64,000 nucleotides of DNA from Niastella sp. OAS944 (GTDB lineage: Bacteria > Bacteroidota > Bacteroidia > Chitinophagales > Chitinophagaceae). Positions 34,361 to 42,497 of the stretch are shown in pieces. Position 1 is the stretch's first letter. Every line of letters begins with the position of its first letter. The stretch is taken from assembly GCA_024809215.1 (NCBI GenBank), contig JANUBW010000007.1, forward strand, positions 421,289-485,288, written 5' to 3'. A program made the translations under genes and the position numbers. A model generated the notes under the pieces. That model had not been told where the DNA came from, made no database searches, and was given only the letters and a program-made list of their open reading frames with translations.

Positions 34361-34470
34361 CCTAGGGTCATCCTGGGGTCATCTTAGGGTCATCCTGGGG
34401 TTATCTTAGGGTTTCAACCCCAGGATGACCCCAGTATAACCCTAGCAATACCCTAAGTTGACCCTAAGAC
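34361..34470. repeat. Palindromic 5+5 array of 11-mers
   Basis: Five 11-nt units at 34361-34415: CCTAGGGTCAT, CCTGGGGTCAT, CTTAGGGTCAT, CCTGGGGTTAT, CTTAGGGTTTC. These are followed without a gap by five inverted 11-nt units at 34416-34470: AACCCCAGGAT, GACCCCAGTAT, AACCCTAGCAA, TACCCTAAGTT, GACCCTAAGAC. In the left half AGGG and GGGG units alternate. The whole can fold into a hairpin of about 50 bp, and the G-rich strand has five G-tracts spaced 7-8 nt apart. It lies between the citrate synthase terminator and a small unknown gene. The rest of the gap (34258-34360) holds a short GGGTGCCCACC inverted motif. Confidence 0.92.
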
Positions 34471-34520
34471 CAGACATATATGTTAGGTATTTCTTATATT
34501 TATGATACAAACGATTGCTT

Positions 34521-34832
34521 ATGGCTATTAGTAACAGTGTCTTTCTCCAATTATCGGGGCAGCTGAATAAAGAAATAGTTTTTAAGAAGTACGGCGATAA
34601 GATCGTCGTAAGTAAGTATCCCAACATGAGCAAAAGAACGCTCAGCCCTAAACAGAAAAAAAATCACGAAATTATGTACGAGGCAAATAGTATTGCCCGG
34701 GGCATTATGCGCAATGAGGAGTTAAGCCGGGCCGCACAGGTGCGGTTGAATGTAACCCGGAATAAATTGTATACGGCGCTGATAAGGGAGTATTTCAGCA
34801 ACTATAAGGCGCAGGAAAATTCGGCTGGCTGA
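34521..34832 (+). CDS. Small conserved-looking protein of unknown function
   Basis: 103 aa from the ATG at 34521 (an alternative Met is two codons upstream). Soluble, basic, probably helical: FKKYGDKIVVSKYPNMSKRT in the first half, then a long amphipathic helix rich in Arg and Asn (RNEELSRAAQVRLNVTRNKL). It resembles small proteins seen repeatedly in Chitinophagaceae genomes, sometimes DNA-associated by context, but I cannot name a family. TATATTTA at 34495 is a one-mismatch -7 element, so the gene has its own promoter just after the palindromic array. Convergent with the next gene. Confidence 0.6.
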   Translation: MAISNSVFLQLSGQLNKEIVFKKYGDKIVVSKYPNMSKRTLSPKQKKNHEIMYEANSIARGIMRNEELSRAAQVRLNVTRNKLYTALIREYFSNYKAQENSAG

Positions 34833-34848
34833 TTGGGGTATAAAGAAT

Positions 34849-35514
34849 TTACTTTTTAGGTTTTGCCTTTACCAGTTGTTCAAACTGTTTGGGCAGTTTT
34901 TCCTTTCTCTCAAAAATGGTATCTATGCGCGGTGTCGATATATCGAGCAGCGTGTAGTAGTCTGCTGTAGCTATTGTTGTATCCTTAGGATCGTCAACGC
35001 TATTGTCGTGCCCCTGGTGTTCCCATATAAGGGTTTGTAAATGCTTGCTGCTATCTCTGAAAAGCCAGGAGTTCAATTGCATAAAATCACCGGCATCGCC
35101 CCAGGTTTCGCCCAGTTCAATATAATTGGTGATGGTATCTTTTTTAAGATCGAAAAAGAAAAGCTTAATAGAAGAGGGTACATATTCAGAAGGTGTTCGG
35201 GCAATAAGGCCCAGGCGGTTGCTGTCGATAGCGAATTTAAAAATACCAAACAATTGCGGCGGATCGCTGAAATGCCTTTGCCGAATGTCTTCAGGGAACA
35301 TCATGGCGCCGGCGCTGTCTATTTCTTTGCCATAGAAATAGCTGCTTGAGTCCTGAGGTGATGACACTTCCAACGTATCGATGCCGATGTTAAAAAAGTA
35401 AGCAAGCGTTTTTTTATGCTTGCTTTCTTTTGTGCCGGGTTTTGCATTAATGGGTTCCTGTTGGCCACAACTGCAAACAGCGTACAGGCATATAAGATAG
35501 AAAAGTTGTTTCAT
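34849..35514 (-). CDS. Putative lipoprotein, unknown
   Basis: 221 aa from the ATG at 35514. The signal peptide LFYLICLYAVCSC carries a lipobox-like Cys near residue 15-17, after which GQQEP follows, so the protein is likely lipid-anchored. The mature part is mixed alpha/beta with many Asp, Lys and aromatic residues and no motif that I recognise. First of three leftward genes in reverse order (36367, 35854, 35514), all encoding small exported or membrane proteins with short gaps, probably one operon. Confidence 0.6.
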   Translation of the reverse strand: MKQLFYLICLYAVCSCGQQEPINAKPGTKESKHKKTLAYFFNIGIDTLEVSSPQDSSSYFYGKEIDSAGAMMFPEDIRQRHFSDPPQLFGIFKFAIDSNRLGLIARTPSEYVPSSIKLFFFDLKKDTITNYIELGETWGDAGDFMQLNSWLFRDSSKHLQTLIWEHQGHDNSVDDPKDTTIATADYYTLLDISTPRIDTIFERKEKLPKQFEQLVKAKPKK

Positions 35515-35527
35515 GGTCATGGCAGGG

Positions 35528-35854
35528 TTACAAAATAATAAGGGTTACTAATAGAAAAAGCAACAACAGCATAGATAAGGCCAGCGACAGGAACTTCAAT
35601 ATTTTATTGGTACGGCTGCTTCCGTTTACGATTACTCTATACACTACTGCCACTGCAAGCGTGAGCGCCAAAGCCGCCAGTGGCGTGAACACAAATAAAT
35701 TGAATTCAAAACTCTTCAGCTCAAGATTGAATGAATCTTTAAACACCCATTCGTAAACAAATTTCAGGTTTATTGCAAATGCAATTAGTAAGATGGCTAC
35801 CCCGGTAAGGGCCAGGTCCCAAACCTGTTTTTTAGTTGCTTTTGATGTTGTCAT
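35528..35854 (-). CDS. Small three-helix membrane protein, unknown
   Basis: 108 aa. Three hydrophobic segments: LALTGVAILLIAFAI (about residues 14-28), LFVFTPLAALALTLAVAVVY (about 53-72) and the extreme C-terminus LSLALSMLLLLFLLVTLIIL. A charged loop (VNGSSRTNKILK) lies between the last two. No family recognised. It lies 13 nt from the downstream lipoprotein gene and 18 nt from the upstream one, so cotranscription is likely. Confidence 0.6.
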   Translation of the reverse strand: MTTSKATKKQVWDLALTGVAILLIAFAINLKFVYEWVFKDSFNLELKSFEFNLFVFTPLAALALTLAVAVVYRVIVNGSSRTNKILKFLSLALSMLLLLFLLVTLIIL

Positions 35855-35872
35855 AGGTATGGATTTGAATAG

Positions 35873-36367
35873 TTAACAGCCGCCAACGCCATGTATTTTA
35901 AACGTGGCGTCGGTTTTATTGCCGGTTATTTGAATAGTGCCTTTATACATAGCCGCTTCCTCATATTGTTCAACTACTTTCAGTTTCAATACTACTTTAA
36001 AGCCGCCGCCATGGTAAACACTAATATAATTTTTAGTATTAAGCTCATTTGATGGACTGCTATCTTTTGTAAGGCGAATTTGTTTGCCTTTTACTTTAAT
36101 AAAGTGGTTGTCGCCGTAATCAGATACGAAGACGTATCTGTAATTGTCTGGTTTACAGGTATCGTAAGTGAAGGTTTCGCTGCAGCCATCAATACTGGCA
36201 GGGGCAGCGAACAGATCGAGTTTAAAAGGGCCTTTTTTCTCCTGTTGTTTATTGGCGCCGGTTTTACGGGCTGTACCGGGTTTTGCTTTTTTGGTTACCG
36301 CCTTATCGTTATTGTCGCAACAGGTTAATACTACCACGGCAAAAAGGCCGCATACTATTTTTCTCAT
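35873..36367 (-). CDS. Putative lipoprotein, unknown
   Basis: 164 aa from the ATG at 36367, chosen because it gives a proper signal peptide (KIVCGLFAVVVLTCC with Cys at 15-16). After a Lys-rich linker (KKAKPGTARKTGANKQQEKK) comes a beta-rich domain with YDTCKPDNYRYVFVSDYGDN and a C-terminal strand pair ending FKIHGVGGC. The final Cys and the internal Cys pair may form disulfides. Not recognised. First gene of a leftward group of three; it diverges from the SMI1/KNR4 gene. Confidence 0.6.
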   Translation of the reverse strand: MRKIVCGLFAVVVLTCCDNNDKAVTKKAKPGTARKTGANKQQEKKGPFKLDLFAAPASIDGCSETFTYDTCKPDNYRYVFVSDYGDNHFIKVKGKQIRLTKDSSPSNELNTKNYISVYHGGGFKVVLKLKVVEQYEEAAMYKGTIQITGNKTDATFKIHGVGGC

Positions 36368-36443
36368 ATCGGTTACTGGTAATGTAATTTGCAAGAAATT
36401 GATGTATTTTGATCAATAACCTGCACAATATAATAATTGATCA

Positions 36444-36857
36444 ATGAATTCGCCAGTACCCTGGATAAATGAGGCTATTTTAACCTGGAAAAGGGAAGGT
36501 GTTGCACTGCAGTCGGGCGCTTTGGAGAGTTATATTGCCGAAGTGGAGCAATGGCTGGGTTTTTCTTTCCCAAACGACTTTTACGAATTTTATAAGGCGG
36601 TAAATGGGTTTGAAAATAGTGACATGAATAAGGATATGTTTTACCTGTGGCCGCTGGAAGTTATTTGGGCCGAGTACCAGGGGAACGATGATGATGAGTT
36701 TATTGCTTTTTGCGATTTTATGATCAACAGTCACCAAATTGGCTTCATTAAAGGCCAGCCTGGTATTTATAAGAGTTACGACCGGACCGAAAAGGTAGCC
36801 GACAATTTTAAAGAATTTATTGAAATACTAAACAGCAATGCAGACCCGCTGTATTAG
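36444..36857 (+). CDS. SMI1/KNR4 (SUKH) family protein
   Basis: 137 aa. The pattern ESYIAEVEQWLGFSFPNDFYEFYKAVNGF is the hallmark of the SUKH superfamily, followed by WPLEVIWAEY and a C-terminal amphipathic helix (DNFKEFIEILNS). In bacteria many SUKH proteins are immunity proteins to polymorphic toxins, but no toxin gene is adjacent, so the role here is open. The gene is followed directly by a tandem 8-mer array that occupies the entire gap to the next, convergent gene. Confidence 0.85.
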   Translation: MNSPVPWINEAILTWKREGVALQSGALESYIAEVEQWLGFSFPNDFYEFYKAVNGFENSDMNKDMFYLWPLEVIWAEYQGNDDDEFIAFCDFMINSHQIGFIKGQPGIYKSYDRTEKVADNFKEFIEILNSNADPLY

Positions 36858-36859
36858 TT

Positions 36860-36915
36860 GTTAACCCGTCAACTCGTCAACTTGTCAACTTGTTAACTTG
36901 TTAACTCGTAAACTA
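36860..36915. repeat. Seven tandem 8-mers, GTCAACTT type
   Basis: Seven 8-nt units without interruption: GTTAACCC, GTCAACTC, GTCAACTT, GTCAACTT, GTTAACTT, GTTAACTC, GTAAACTA. The last unit ends with CTA, the reverse complement of the TAG stop of the convergent gene at 36913. Since GTTAAC is itself a palindrome, each unit is partly self-complementary. The array fills the convergent gap completely. Confidence 0.9.
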
Positions 36916-37272
36916 CCTCTCCACATTAAGGATCTTACCTTCCTTTAGCATTACCCGAAGGGTTTGTTTGGTAAACAGGATTTCCTCAGGTCTAAAGGGT
37001 TCATCTCTTAATTGCGAGATCTGCGATTTTTTATTGGCTTCATATTCATTGATATGAACAAGAACCGATTCGCCGGCCACCTTTCCTACTTTCAGTAATG
37101 TATAGTGACCGTTTTCGGTAGCCATTTCATATATATCACCGACCTGGGGTTGCAGTACCAGTTGTATGTTCTTTTTATCATTATTGTGTTCAAGTATGCG
37201 CCATACGATAGTGGCGCCTATCAAGAGGAGTAAGGTAACGATCAACAGTTTTTTGTTGTAAGGAATAACCAT
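36913..37272 (-). CDS. Single-pass membrane protein, unknown
   Basis: 119 aa from the ATG at 37272 (a longer frame starts at 37311). One transmembrane helix near residues 7-24 (LLIVTLLLLIGATIVW), then a soluble domain with alternating charged and hydrophobic residues (VGDIYEMATENGHYTLLKVG, FTKQTLRVMLKEGK), beta-rich. Not recognised. Its stop codon lies in the last unit of the tandem 8-mer array. Confidence 0.6.
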   Translation of the reverse strand: MVIPYNKKLLIVTLLLLIGATIVWRILEHNNDKKNIQLVLQPQVGDIYEMATENGHYTLLKVGKVAGESVLVHINEYEANKKSQISQLRDEPFRPEEILFTKQTLRVMLKEGKILNVER

Positions 37273-37328
37273 AAAAGGGCTGCTTATTAATTTATATTTG
37301 TCAACGGCCAAAATAGCTATTTATTTTA

Positions 37329-37478
37329 TCATGTATTGTAAATAACTGATGCTTTAGGGTTCACAGCCGGTGGTGGGTTACGGGCATTCTTTTTCAGTAA
37401 ATTACACCAGGCGGAAAATAAGCATACCATTGAGAAAATGAAAATAAGAACAGCCAGCCGCTGAGCGCCTCTAAGCAT
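37329..37478 (-). CDS. Possible 49-aa membrane peptide
   Basis: A 50-codon frame on the minus strand starting ATGCTTAGAGGCGCTCAGCG. It encodes a basic N-terminus (MLRGAQR), one hydrophobic helix (LAVLIFIFSMVCLFSAWC) and a polar tail with Asn and Pro (RNPPPAVNPKASV). The order basic-hydrophobic-polar is what a small membrane protein or signal peptide has. No clear -7 element precedes it on that strand, and it could be a chance frame. It lies in the gap 37312-37592 upstream of the CE7 esterase, whose probable -7 element TAATTTTG is at 37485-37492. Confidence 0.35.
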   Translation of the reverse strand: MLRGAQRLAVLIFIFSMVCLFSAWCNLLKKNARNPPPAVNPKASVIYNT

Positions 37479-37484
37479 ATTAGT

Positions 37485-37492
37485 TAATTTTG
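37485..37492 (+). promoter_or_regulatory. -7 element TAATTTTG upstream of CE7 esterase
   Basis: Exact TAnnTTTG match, about 100 nt before the ATG at 37593. Confidence 0.4.
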
Positions 37493-37592
37493 GAATGTTT
37501 TAAAATGTGGGTGTTATTGCGAGGCTACGATAATGGCTTATGATAAACTGCTTTTACCAAAAAATTACCCCAAGTTCAGATAATTATTTACA

Positions 37593-38888
37593 ATGAAAAA
37601 ATTACGACTGATTGTTTCCCTCCTGTTAGTTACTTCAATTGCTGTGGCGCAGAATGCTGCTGCCCCTTTGAAGATGATCGATTTTGTGCTTACACCCGAT
37701 GCGGCCGACTGGAATTACAAAACAGATCAGAATGCCACGGTGCAGGTAAGTGTTTACCGGTTTGGCGTACCGGTTAGCAATGCCACCATCAATTATGAAA
37801 TAGGGCCCGAGCAATTGCCTGCTGAAAAAAAGGGAAGCCTGGTGCTGAAGAACGGTCAGGGGAAAATAGAAGTGGGCACCAGCCATGAACCCGGCTTAAG
37901 ACAATTGGTGGTAAGAACGGAATACAATGGCCGCAGTTATAGTGACCTTATAAAACTGGCGTACTCGCCTGAGCAAATAGTGCCTACTGTTCCCATGCCG
38001 GCCGACTTTCTGCAGTTTTGGGATAATGCAAAAGCCGAGGCGGCAAAGGTGCCAATGGATGTTGAATTAACGCCATTGCCGCAATATGCAACAACAACCG
38101 TTGATGTGTTTTTGGTAAACCTGCAGAACTATAAAAAGGGGCAACGTTTGTATGGTTACCTGTGCAAGCCAAAAGCGCCCGGTAAATACCCGGTGTTGTT
38201 TACGCCGCCCGGCGCCGGAGTAAAAAGTATACTTCCCTATACAGCGTATGCCGAACAGGGTTATATCAGCCTCAGTATTGAGATCCATGGTATATCGCCC
38301 ATGCTCGATGTAGAAACGTACAAAAATATCAGCAGCGCCCTGGGTGATTATATGACCATTAAACTCGATGACCGCGATAACTACTATTACAAAAAGGTGT
38401 ACCTGGGTTGTGTGCGCAGCATCGATTACCTGTGCAGCCTGCCCGATTGGGACGGAAAGAATGTAGTTGTTACTGGTGGCAGCCAGGGTGGAGCGCTGTC
38501 AATAGTTACGGCCGGGCTCGATAAACGCGTAACCAGCCTGGCAGCCTTTTACCCGGCCCTGTGCGATATAACAGGCTACCTGCATGGCCGCGCCGGCGGT
38601 TGGCCGCATATGTTAAACAAGGGCAACCAACCGGTGAACAATACGCCGGAAAAATTAAAGACCATCAGTTATTATGATGTAGTAAACTTTGCCAAACAGG
38701 TTACTGCTCCGGGCTTTTATTCCTGGGGGTATAATGATAATACCTGTCCGCCCACTTCGGTATTTGCAGCCATCAATACTATTAAGGCCCCAAAGACAAT
38801 TGTAATAACACCCATTACCGGTCACTGGCGTTTTGAAGAAACCAACCAGGAGTCGCTGGAGTGGCTAAAGAAACAGTTGGTGAAATAA
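37593..38888 (+). CDS. Acetylxylan esterase, CE7 family
   Basis: 431 aa with signal peptide (LIVSLLLVTSIAVAQ). An N-terminal beta-sandwich of about 110 residues precedes the alpha/beta-hydrolase domain of the AXE1/cephalosporin-C deacetylase type. The catalytic triad can be read as Ser in GGSQGGALS (about residue 295), Asp in GYNDNTCPP (about 383) and His in TGHWRFE (about 411); the RGQ-like motif of CE7 is not obvious. Removes acetyl groups from xylan or oligosaccharides. It ends 10 nt from the convergent SNF2 helicase gene. Confidence 0.9.
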   Translation: MKKLRLIVSLLLVTSIAVAQNAAAPLKMIDFVLTPDAADWNYKTDQNATVQVSVYRFGVPVSNATINYEIGPEQLPAEKKGSLVLKNGQGKIEVGTSHEPGLRQLVVRTEYNGRSYSDLIKLAYSPEQIVPTVPMPADFLQFWDNAKAEAAKVPMDVELTPLPQYATTTVDVFLVNLQNYKKGQRLYGYLCKPKAPGKYPVLFTPPGAGVKSILPYTAYAEQGYISLSIEIHGISPMLDVETYKNISSALGDYMTIKLDDRDNYYYKKVYLGCVRSIDYLCSLPDWDGKNVVVTGGSQGGALSIVTAGLDKRVTSLAAFYPALCDITGYLHGRAGGWPHMLNKGNQPVNNTPEKLKTISYYDVVNFAKQVTAPGFYSWGYNDNTCPPTSVFAAINTIKAPKTIVITPITGHWRFEETNQESLEWLKKQLVK

Positions 38889-38898
38889 GTGGTCTTTG

Positions 38899-41784
38899 CT
38901 AATGATCGAGCATTGAAAGCCATTCTGCTTTTGTTATAGAAGTAAAGAAAGAAGCTTCCGACTTCAGCAAATCGCTCGATAGCGCCCGTTTGGTAGCCTG
39001 CAATTTTATTATTTTTTCTTCAACCGTATCAGGACAAATAAGTCTTACCGCCATCACTGCTTTGTTTTGGCCAATGCGATAGCTGCGGTCGATAGCCTGG
39101 TTCTCAACGGCCGGGTTCCACCAGGGATCAACGAGGTACACATAATCGGCTTCGGTTAAGTTAAGACCAGTGCCGCCGGCTTTAAGGCTTATGAGAAATA
39201 CCCGCACAGCCGGGTTATTTTGAAAATGATTTACTACACCTTGCCTGTCTTTTGTACTACCGGTAAGGTATTCAAATGCGATACCCCGGTGTTGCAGTTC
39301 TTTTTTTATAAGTTCAAGCATCGATACAAATTGTGAGAACACGAGCACTTTGTGATATTGGGCTTTATTCTCTATTTGCTCAAGCAGTACTTCAATTTTT
39401 GCGCTATTGTCGCCAAACAACTTTTCATCGGGCAGTAAAAGTGGCGAGTCGCAGATCTGTCGCAGCCGGGTGAGGCTTCTTAATACATGAATAGAGTTAC
39501 GTTCAATTTCTTCATCTGTTCTTCCGGCAATATAATCTCGGAACTCCTGTTCATAGGCCTCATATACTTTACGCTGGGGTTCTTCCATTGGGCAATACAA
39601 TACCATTTCTGTTTTCTCCGGAAGCTCGCGGGCAACATCTCTTTTTGTTCTTCGTAAAATAAATGGCGCCACCTTTTTCTGCAATTGCAACGCATGGCGG
39701 CTGCTTTTGAATTTATCTATGGGAATCGAGAACAGGTCTTTAAATGATCGTTTATTGCCAAGCAGTCCGGGGCATGCGAATGAAAGTTGTGCAAACAGAT
39801 CGAATGTATTGTTTTCCACCGGTGTACCGGTAATGGCTATTTTGTTGCGGCTCTGTAACTGCCGTGCGGCATAATAGCGTTGCGATTCAATGTTCTTGAT
39901 GTTTTGCGATTCATCGAGAAAAACATAATTGAACCTGTATTTTGTAAGAAATGTTATGTCAGAAAGCAGGGTGCCGTAAGACGTTAAAATAAGCTCGTAA
40001 TTATCGAACACCGTGATGTCCTTTATTCTGCCGGCGCCATACAGCGTAAGCATTTTTATGGAAGGGGCGAATTTTTCTACTTCTGCCTGCCAGTTAAAGA
40101 TAAGCGAAGTAGGCACCACCACCAGGTTGGTATTCTGTGTTGTCTTTTTGCGCTGGGCTAAAATAAAAGCAATGATCTGAAGGGTTTTACCAAGACCCAT
40201 ATCATCGGCCAGACAACCGCCGAAGTTAAAATCGTCGAGCAGGTTCAGCCAGGCAAGGCCCTGCTTTTGATATTCACGTAAAGAAGCATTCAGTTCTTCG
40301 GGTATAATTACCTCGTTGGAGAAATCAACCTCTTTGAGTTTCGATTCAAATACGGCGATCTCTTTTTTAACAGATTCGTCGAGCTCATCGTCACGGAAAA
40401 GAAGTTTAACTTCTTCGTAATTGAACTTGGGTATTTGTAAAACTTCGTCAACTACCTCAGCTGCGTTGAAATAGTCCTCAAACTTTTTTAACCATTCGGC
40501 GGGCAGAATTCCCAGCGTACCATCGTCCAGCTGTACAAACTTGCTTTTGTTACGCACAGATGTTTGCAATTGCTTTAACGAAACCTTCTTCTTGCCAAAG
40601 CGAACTTCCACGCTGGTATTGAACCAGTCTAACCCACTAATAACCCTGATGGTAATTTTAGCTTTATTGCTATTGAGCTTATTGCCTTTAAGTTGATTAA
40701 AGCCCAGCACCATAATGCCTTCAGCCTGCCACTGCTCAAAGGCGTTTAGGAACCAATCTTCATTTAAAAAACGCTTTTTATGCAGGTAGAAGTAGGGGAG
40801 GTCGGTTTCAAGTTGTTCTTCAAAATCTTCGTGTTGTTGTAAGAGCAAAGAGATAAACTTTATTTCTGCATTATTATCGCGGTCAACGGCGAATACTTCG
40901 CCCTCGCTATCCTGGGTATAGATCTGCCGTTTGGTAAGCACCGGAATTTCTACCGAACCGTATCTCATTACAGGATTAATAAGCACGTAATTGTCGAGGT
41001 CAGATAAATAGATGAATTTCTCCAGTTCGTTTACACCGCTTTGTTTCACTTGCATTTTACTACCCGGTTCAACAAAAGCATAATTAACGCTGATGAGGTC
41101 TTCCAGTTTGGCCAGAATGTTTTGCTGCACGTTTGAGTATTCTGATTGATGCAGCTTTAAACCCGATGGCTGTTGCTTAAAGAAGCGGGCAAGTTTCAGC
41201 AGGTGAAATTTAGATAACAGGTGAATAGATTCACCCCGAAGTATAAAGTAATCGTATTTGATCTCAATATCACCAAAAGTGACGGTCTTATTTGCAAACT
41301 GTATTTGCGGAACTATGTAATACCATTCATCTTCTTTGCGAATGGAAAGGTGTATATCTTTAATGGCATCGCCAATATTCACTTCTTTTAATGAGCCGGC
41401 CGTTACGTTTTCAGAGAACTCCGGTTCGTGATAAAAGAATCGCAGGGCGAGCGGGTTCAACATAACGGTCTTAAGCGCTTCAATATCTGCAGCAGATTTG
41501 GTTGCGGTAGGATTGTTTTGAAAACGGCTTAATGCGGTTAGGAATTTTAATTCATCGAGCTGTTTGGCTTTTAAGGCAGCATCAAAAGGGTTAACCAGTT
41601 TTAATGGGTTCTTTAGCTTGCCGGTTTGGGTGGTACCGGCCAGATAGAGCTCAAGCGTGAGTTGTTTATGAAAGCGGTAGTTTTTTAGAACAACAATATG
41701 GTCATCGGGGTTGAGCGACAACCCTGAAATGGGGGCTTTTCTATCGTCCGTTAACAATTGCTCCTGCAGGTCTTTTATATTGCC
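38899..41784 (-). CDS. SNF2-family DNA-dependent ATPase
   Basis: 961 aa from the ATG at 41784. The C-terminal half is a SWI2/SNF2 helicase: motif I DDMGLGKTLQII (about residue 530), motif II DESQNIKN, motif III ITGTPVENNTFDLF, motif IV LVFSQFVSML, motif V SLKAGGTGLNL and motif VI AIDRSYRIGQ. The N-terminal 450 residues, poorly conserved, resemble the long N-terminal extension of bacterial SNF2 proteins. These ATPases move along double-stranded DNA and remodel bound proteins; the bacterial partner is usually RNA polymerase or unknown. There is no neighbouring defence or restriction gene, so a housekeeping role is more likely than a defence one. Confidence 0.93.
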   Translation of the reverse strand, partial: GNIKDLQEQLLTDDRKAPISGLSLNPDDHIVVLKNYRFHKQLTLELYLAGTTQTGKLKNPLKLVNPFDAALKAKQLDELKFLTALSRFQNNPTATKSAADIEALKTVMLNPLALRFFYHEPEFSENVTAGSLKEVNIGDAIKDIHLSIRKEDEWYYIVPQIQFANKTVTFGDIEIKYDYFILRGESIHLLSKFHLLKLARFFKQQPSGLKLHQSEYSNVQQNILAKLEDLISVNYAFVEPGSKMQVKQSGVNELEKFIYLSDLDNYVLINPVMRYGSVEIPVLTKRQIYTQDSEGEVFAVDRDNNAEIKFISLLLQQHEDFEEQLETDLPYFYLHKKRFLNEDWFLNAFEQWQAEGIMVLGFNQLKGNKLNSNKAKITIRVISGLDWFNTSVEVRFGKKKVSLKQLQTSVRNKSKFVQLDDGTLGILPAEWLKKFEDYFNAAEVVDEVLQIPKFNYEEVKLLFRDDELDESVKKEIAVFESKLKEVDFSNEVIIPEELNASLREYQKQGLAWLNLLDDFNFGGCLADDMGLGKTLQIIAFILAQRKKTTQNTNLVVVPTSLIFNWQAEVEKFAPSIKMLTLYGAGRIKDITVFDNYELILTSYGTLLSDITFLTKYRFNYVFLDESQNIKNIESQRYYAARQLQSRNKIAITGTPVENNTFDLFAQLSFACPGLLGNKRSFKDLFSIPIDKFKSSRHALQLQKKVAPFILRRTKRDVARELPEKTEMVLYCPMEEPQRKVYEAYEQEFRDYIAGRTDEEIERNSIHVLRSLTRLRQICDSPLLLPDEKLFGDNSAKIEVLLEQIENKAQYHKVLVFSQFVSMLELIKKELQHRGIAFEYLTGSTKDRQGVVNHFQNNPAVRVFLISLKAGGTGLNLTEADYVYLVDPWWNPAVENQAIDRSYRIGQNKAVMAVRLICPDTVEEKIIKLQATKRALSSDLLKSEASFFTSITKAEWLSMLDH

Positions 41785-41878
41785 CATTAAAAAGAAGGTG
41801 TGATTTGGTCGCAAACTACGGTTTTTGTGGTTCAGCCGCGAATTCGTTATTTTTTATTTAGGCTAAATAAGTAATGAT

Positions 41879-42123
41879 ATGGCTTCTACGAAACTATTTT
41901 TCAATTAAGTAAGGAAGAACAGGATAGCAGGTTAAAAGCTGTTTTGGAAGAAGAAATGGTAACAGTAAAAGCGATGAACCTGCCTATAATTTATCGAAAT
42001 GAACTGTGCGTAAAGCCAAACCAATTCATTCATAAATACCCCAACGGCCGCACTGAGCTTATAGAAATTAATATCAACAATTCTGAAGAAAAAGTAATTA
42101 AGGTTTTACAACAGCATGATTAA
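41879..42123 (+). pseudogene. Antitoxin-like gene with frameshift
   Basis: An ATG at 41879 opens MASTKLFFN and then meets a stop; moving to the next frame at the TTTTT run (about 41897-41901) gives FQLSKEEQDSRLKAVLEEEM and then MVTVKAMNLPIIYRNELC, continuing to the stop at 42121-42123. The joined product would be about 80 aa, acidic N-terminal and with the overlapping position (8 nt with the toxin gene) expected of the antitoxin partner of a zeta-type toxin. A shorter intact protein of 55 aa could start at 41956. Either a real frameshift or slippage at the T run. Confidence 0.5.
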
Positions 42124-42400
42124 GCCTGCGCTTTTTATAGTGGCCGGACCTAATGGCGCAGGAAAAAGTCTTTTCTCCAAAGAATTAACGGTTACAGAAC
42201 TCGAAGTTTTTGATGGTGATAAGCACATGACTGCTTTAGTGAAAAAATATCCCGAAACGGGTAGTGAAGCACTTTGGTCTTATATCAATGACAACATATT
42301 TGCGCAGGAAAAGCGAAAGGCGTTAGCCACCCGCTTAAATTATGCTTTTGAAACCAACTTTAGTTCAAATGATCCCATGCAAAGCGCCAGCCATGATTAA
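42116..42400 (+). pseudogene. Truncated zeta-toxin kinase
   Basis: 94 aa. The N-terminus is that of zeta-family toxins, which phosphorylate UDP-N-acetylglucosamine: Walker A VAGPNGAGKSLFSKEL (about residues 8-23), EVFDGDKHM (catalytic Asp region) and YAFETNFSSNDPM. It ends immediately after that motif (SASHD then stop), where family members of about 190-200 aa continue for another 100 residues; no continuation is visible in any frame downstream. The C-terminal half, with the LID and substrate-binding Arg, is therefore deleted and the toxin should be inactive. Confidence 0.75.
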
Positions 42401-42497
42401 TATGAGTTGACGGTTGCTTCTTTTCTTACTTTTTTAACCTACATTTTATAATAAAAATTACCAGGCGAGTGTTATGGGGTTGTACAAATAAAATATA

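Noticed and set aside
34361..34470. CRISPR array or telomere-like CCCTAA repeat
   Set aside because: Units are 11 nt without spacers, half are inverted, and no cas gene is nearby; the CCCTAA-like words are part of the palindromic 11-mers.
38899..41784. SNF2 helicase as part of a phage-defence island
   Set aside because: The neighbours are a CE7 esterase and a decayed toxin remnant; no nuclease, methylase or other defence partner is present.
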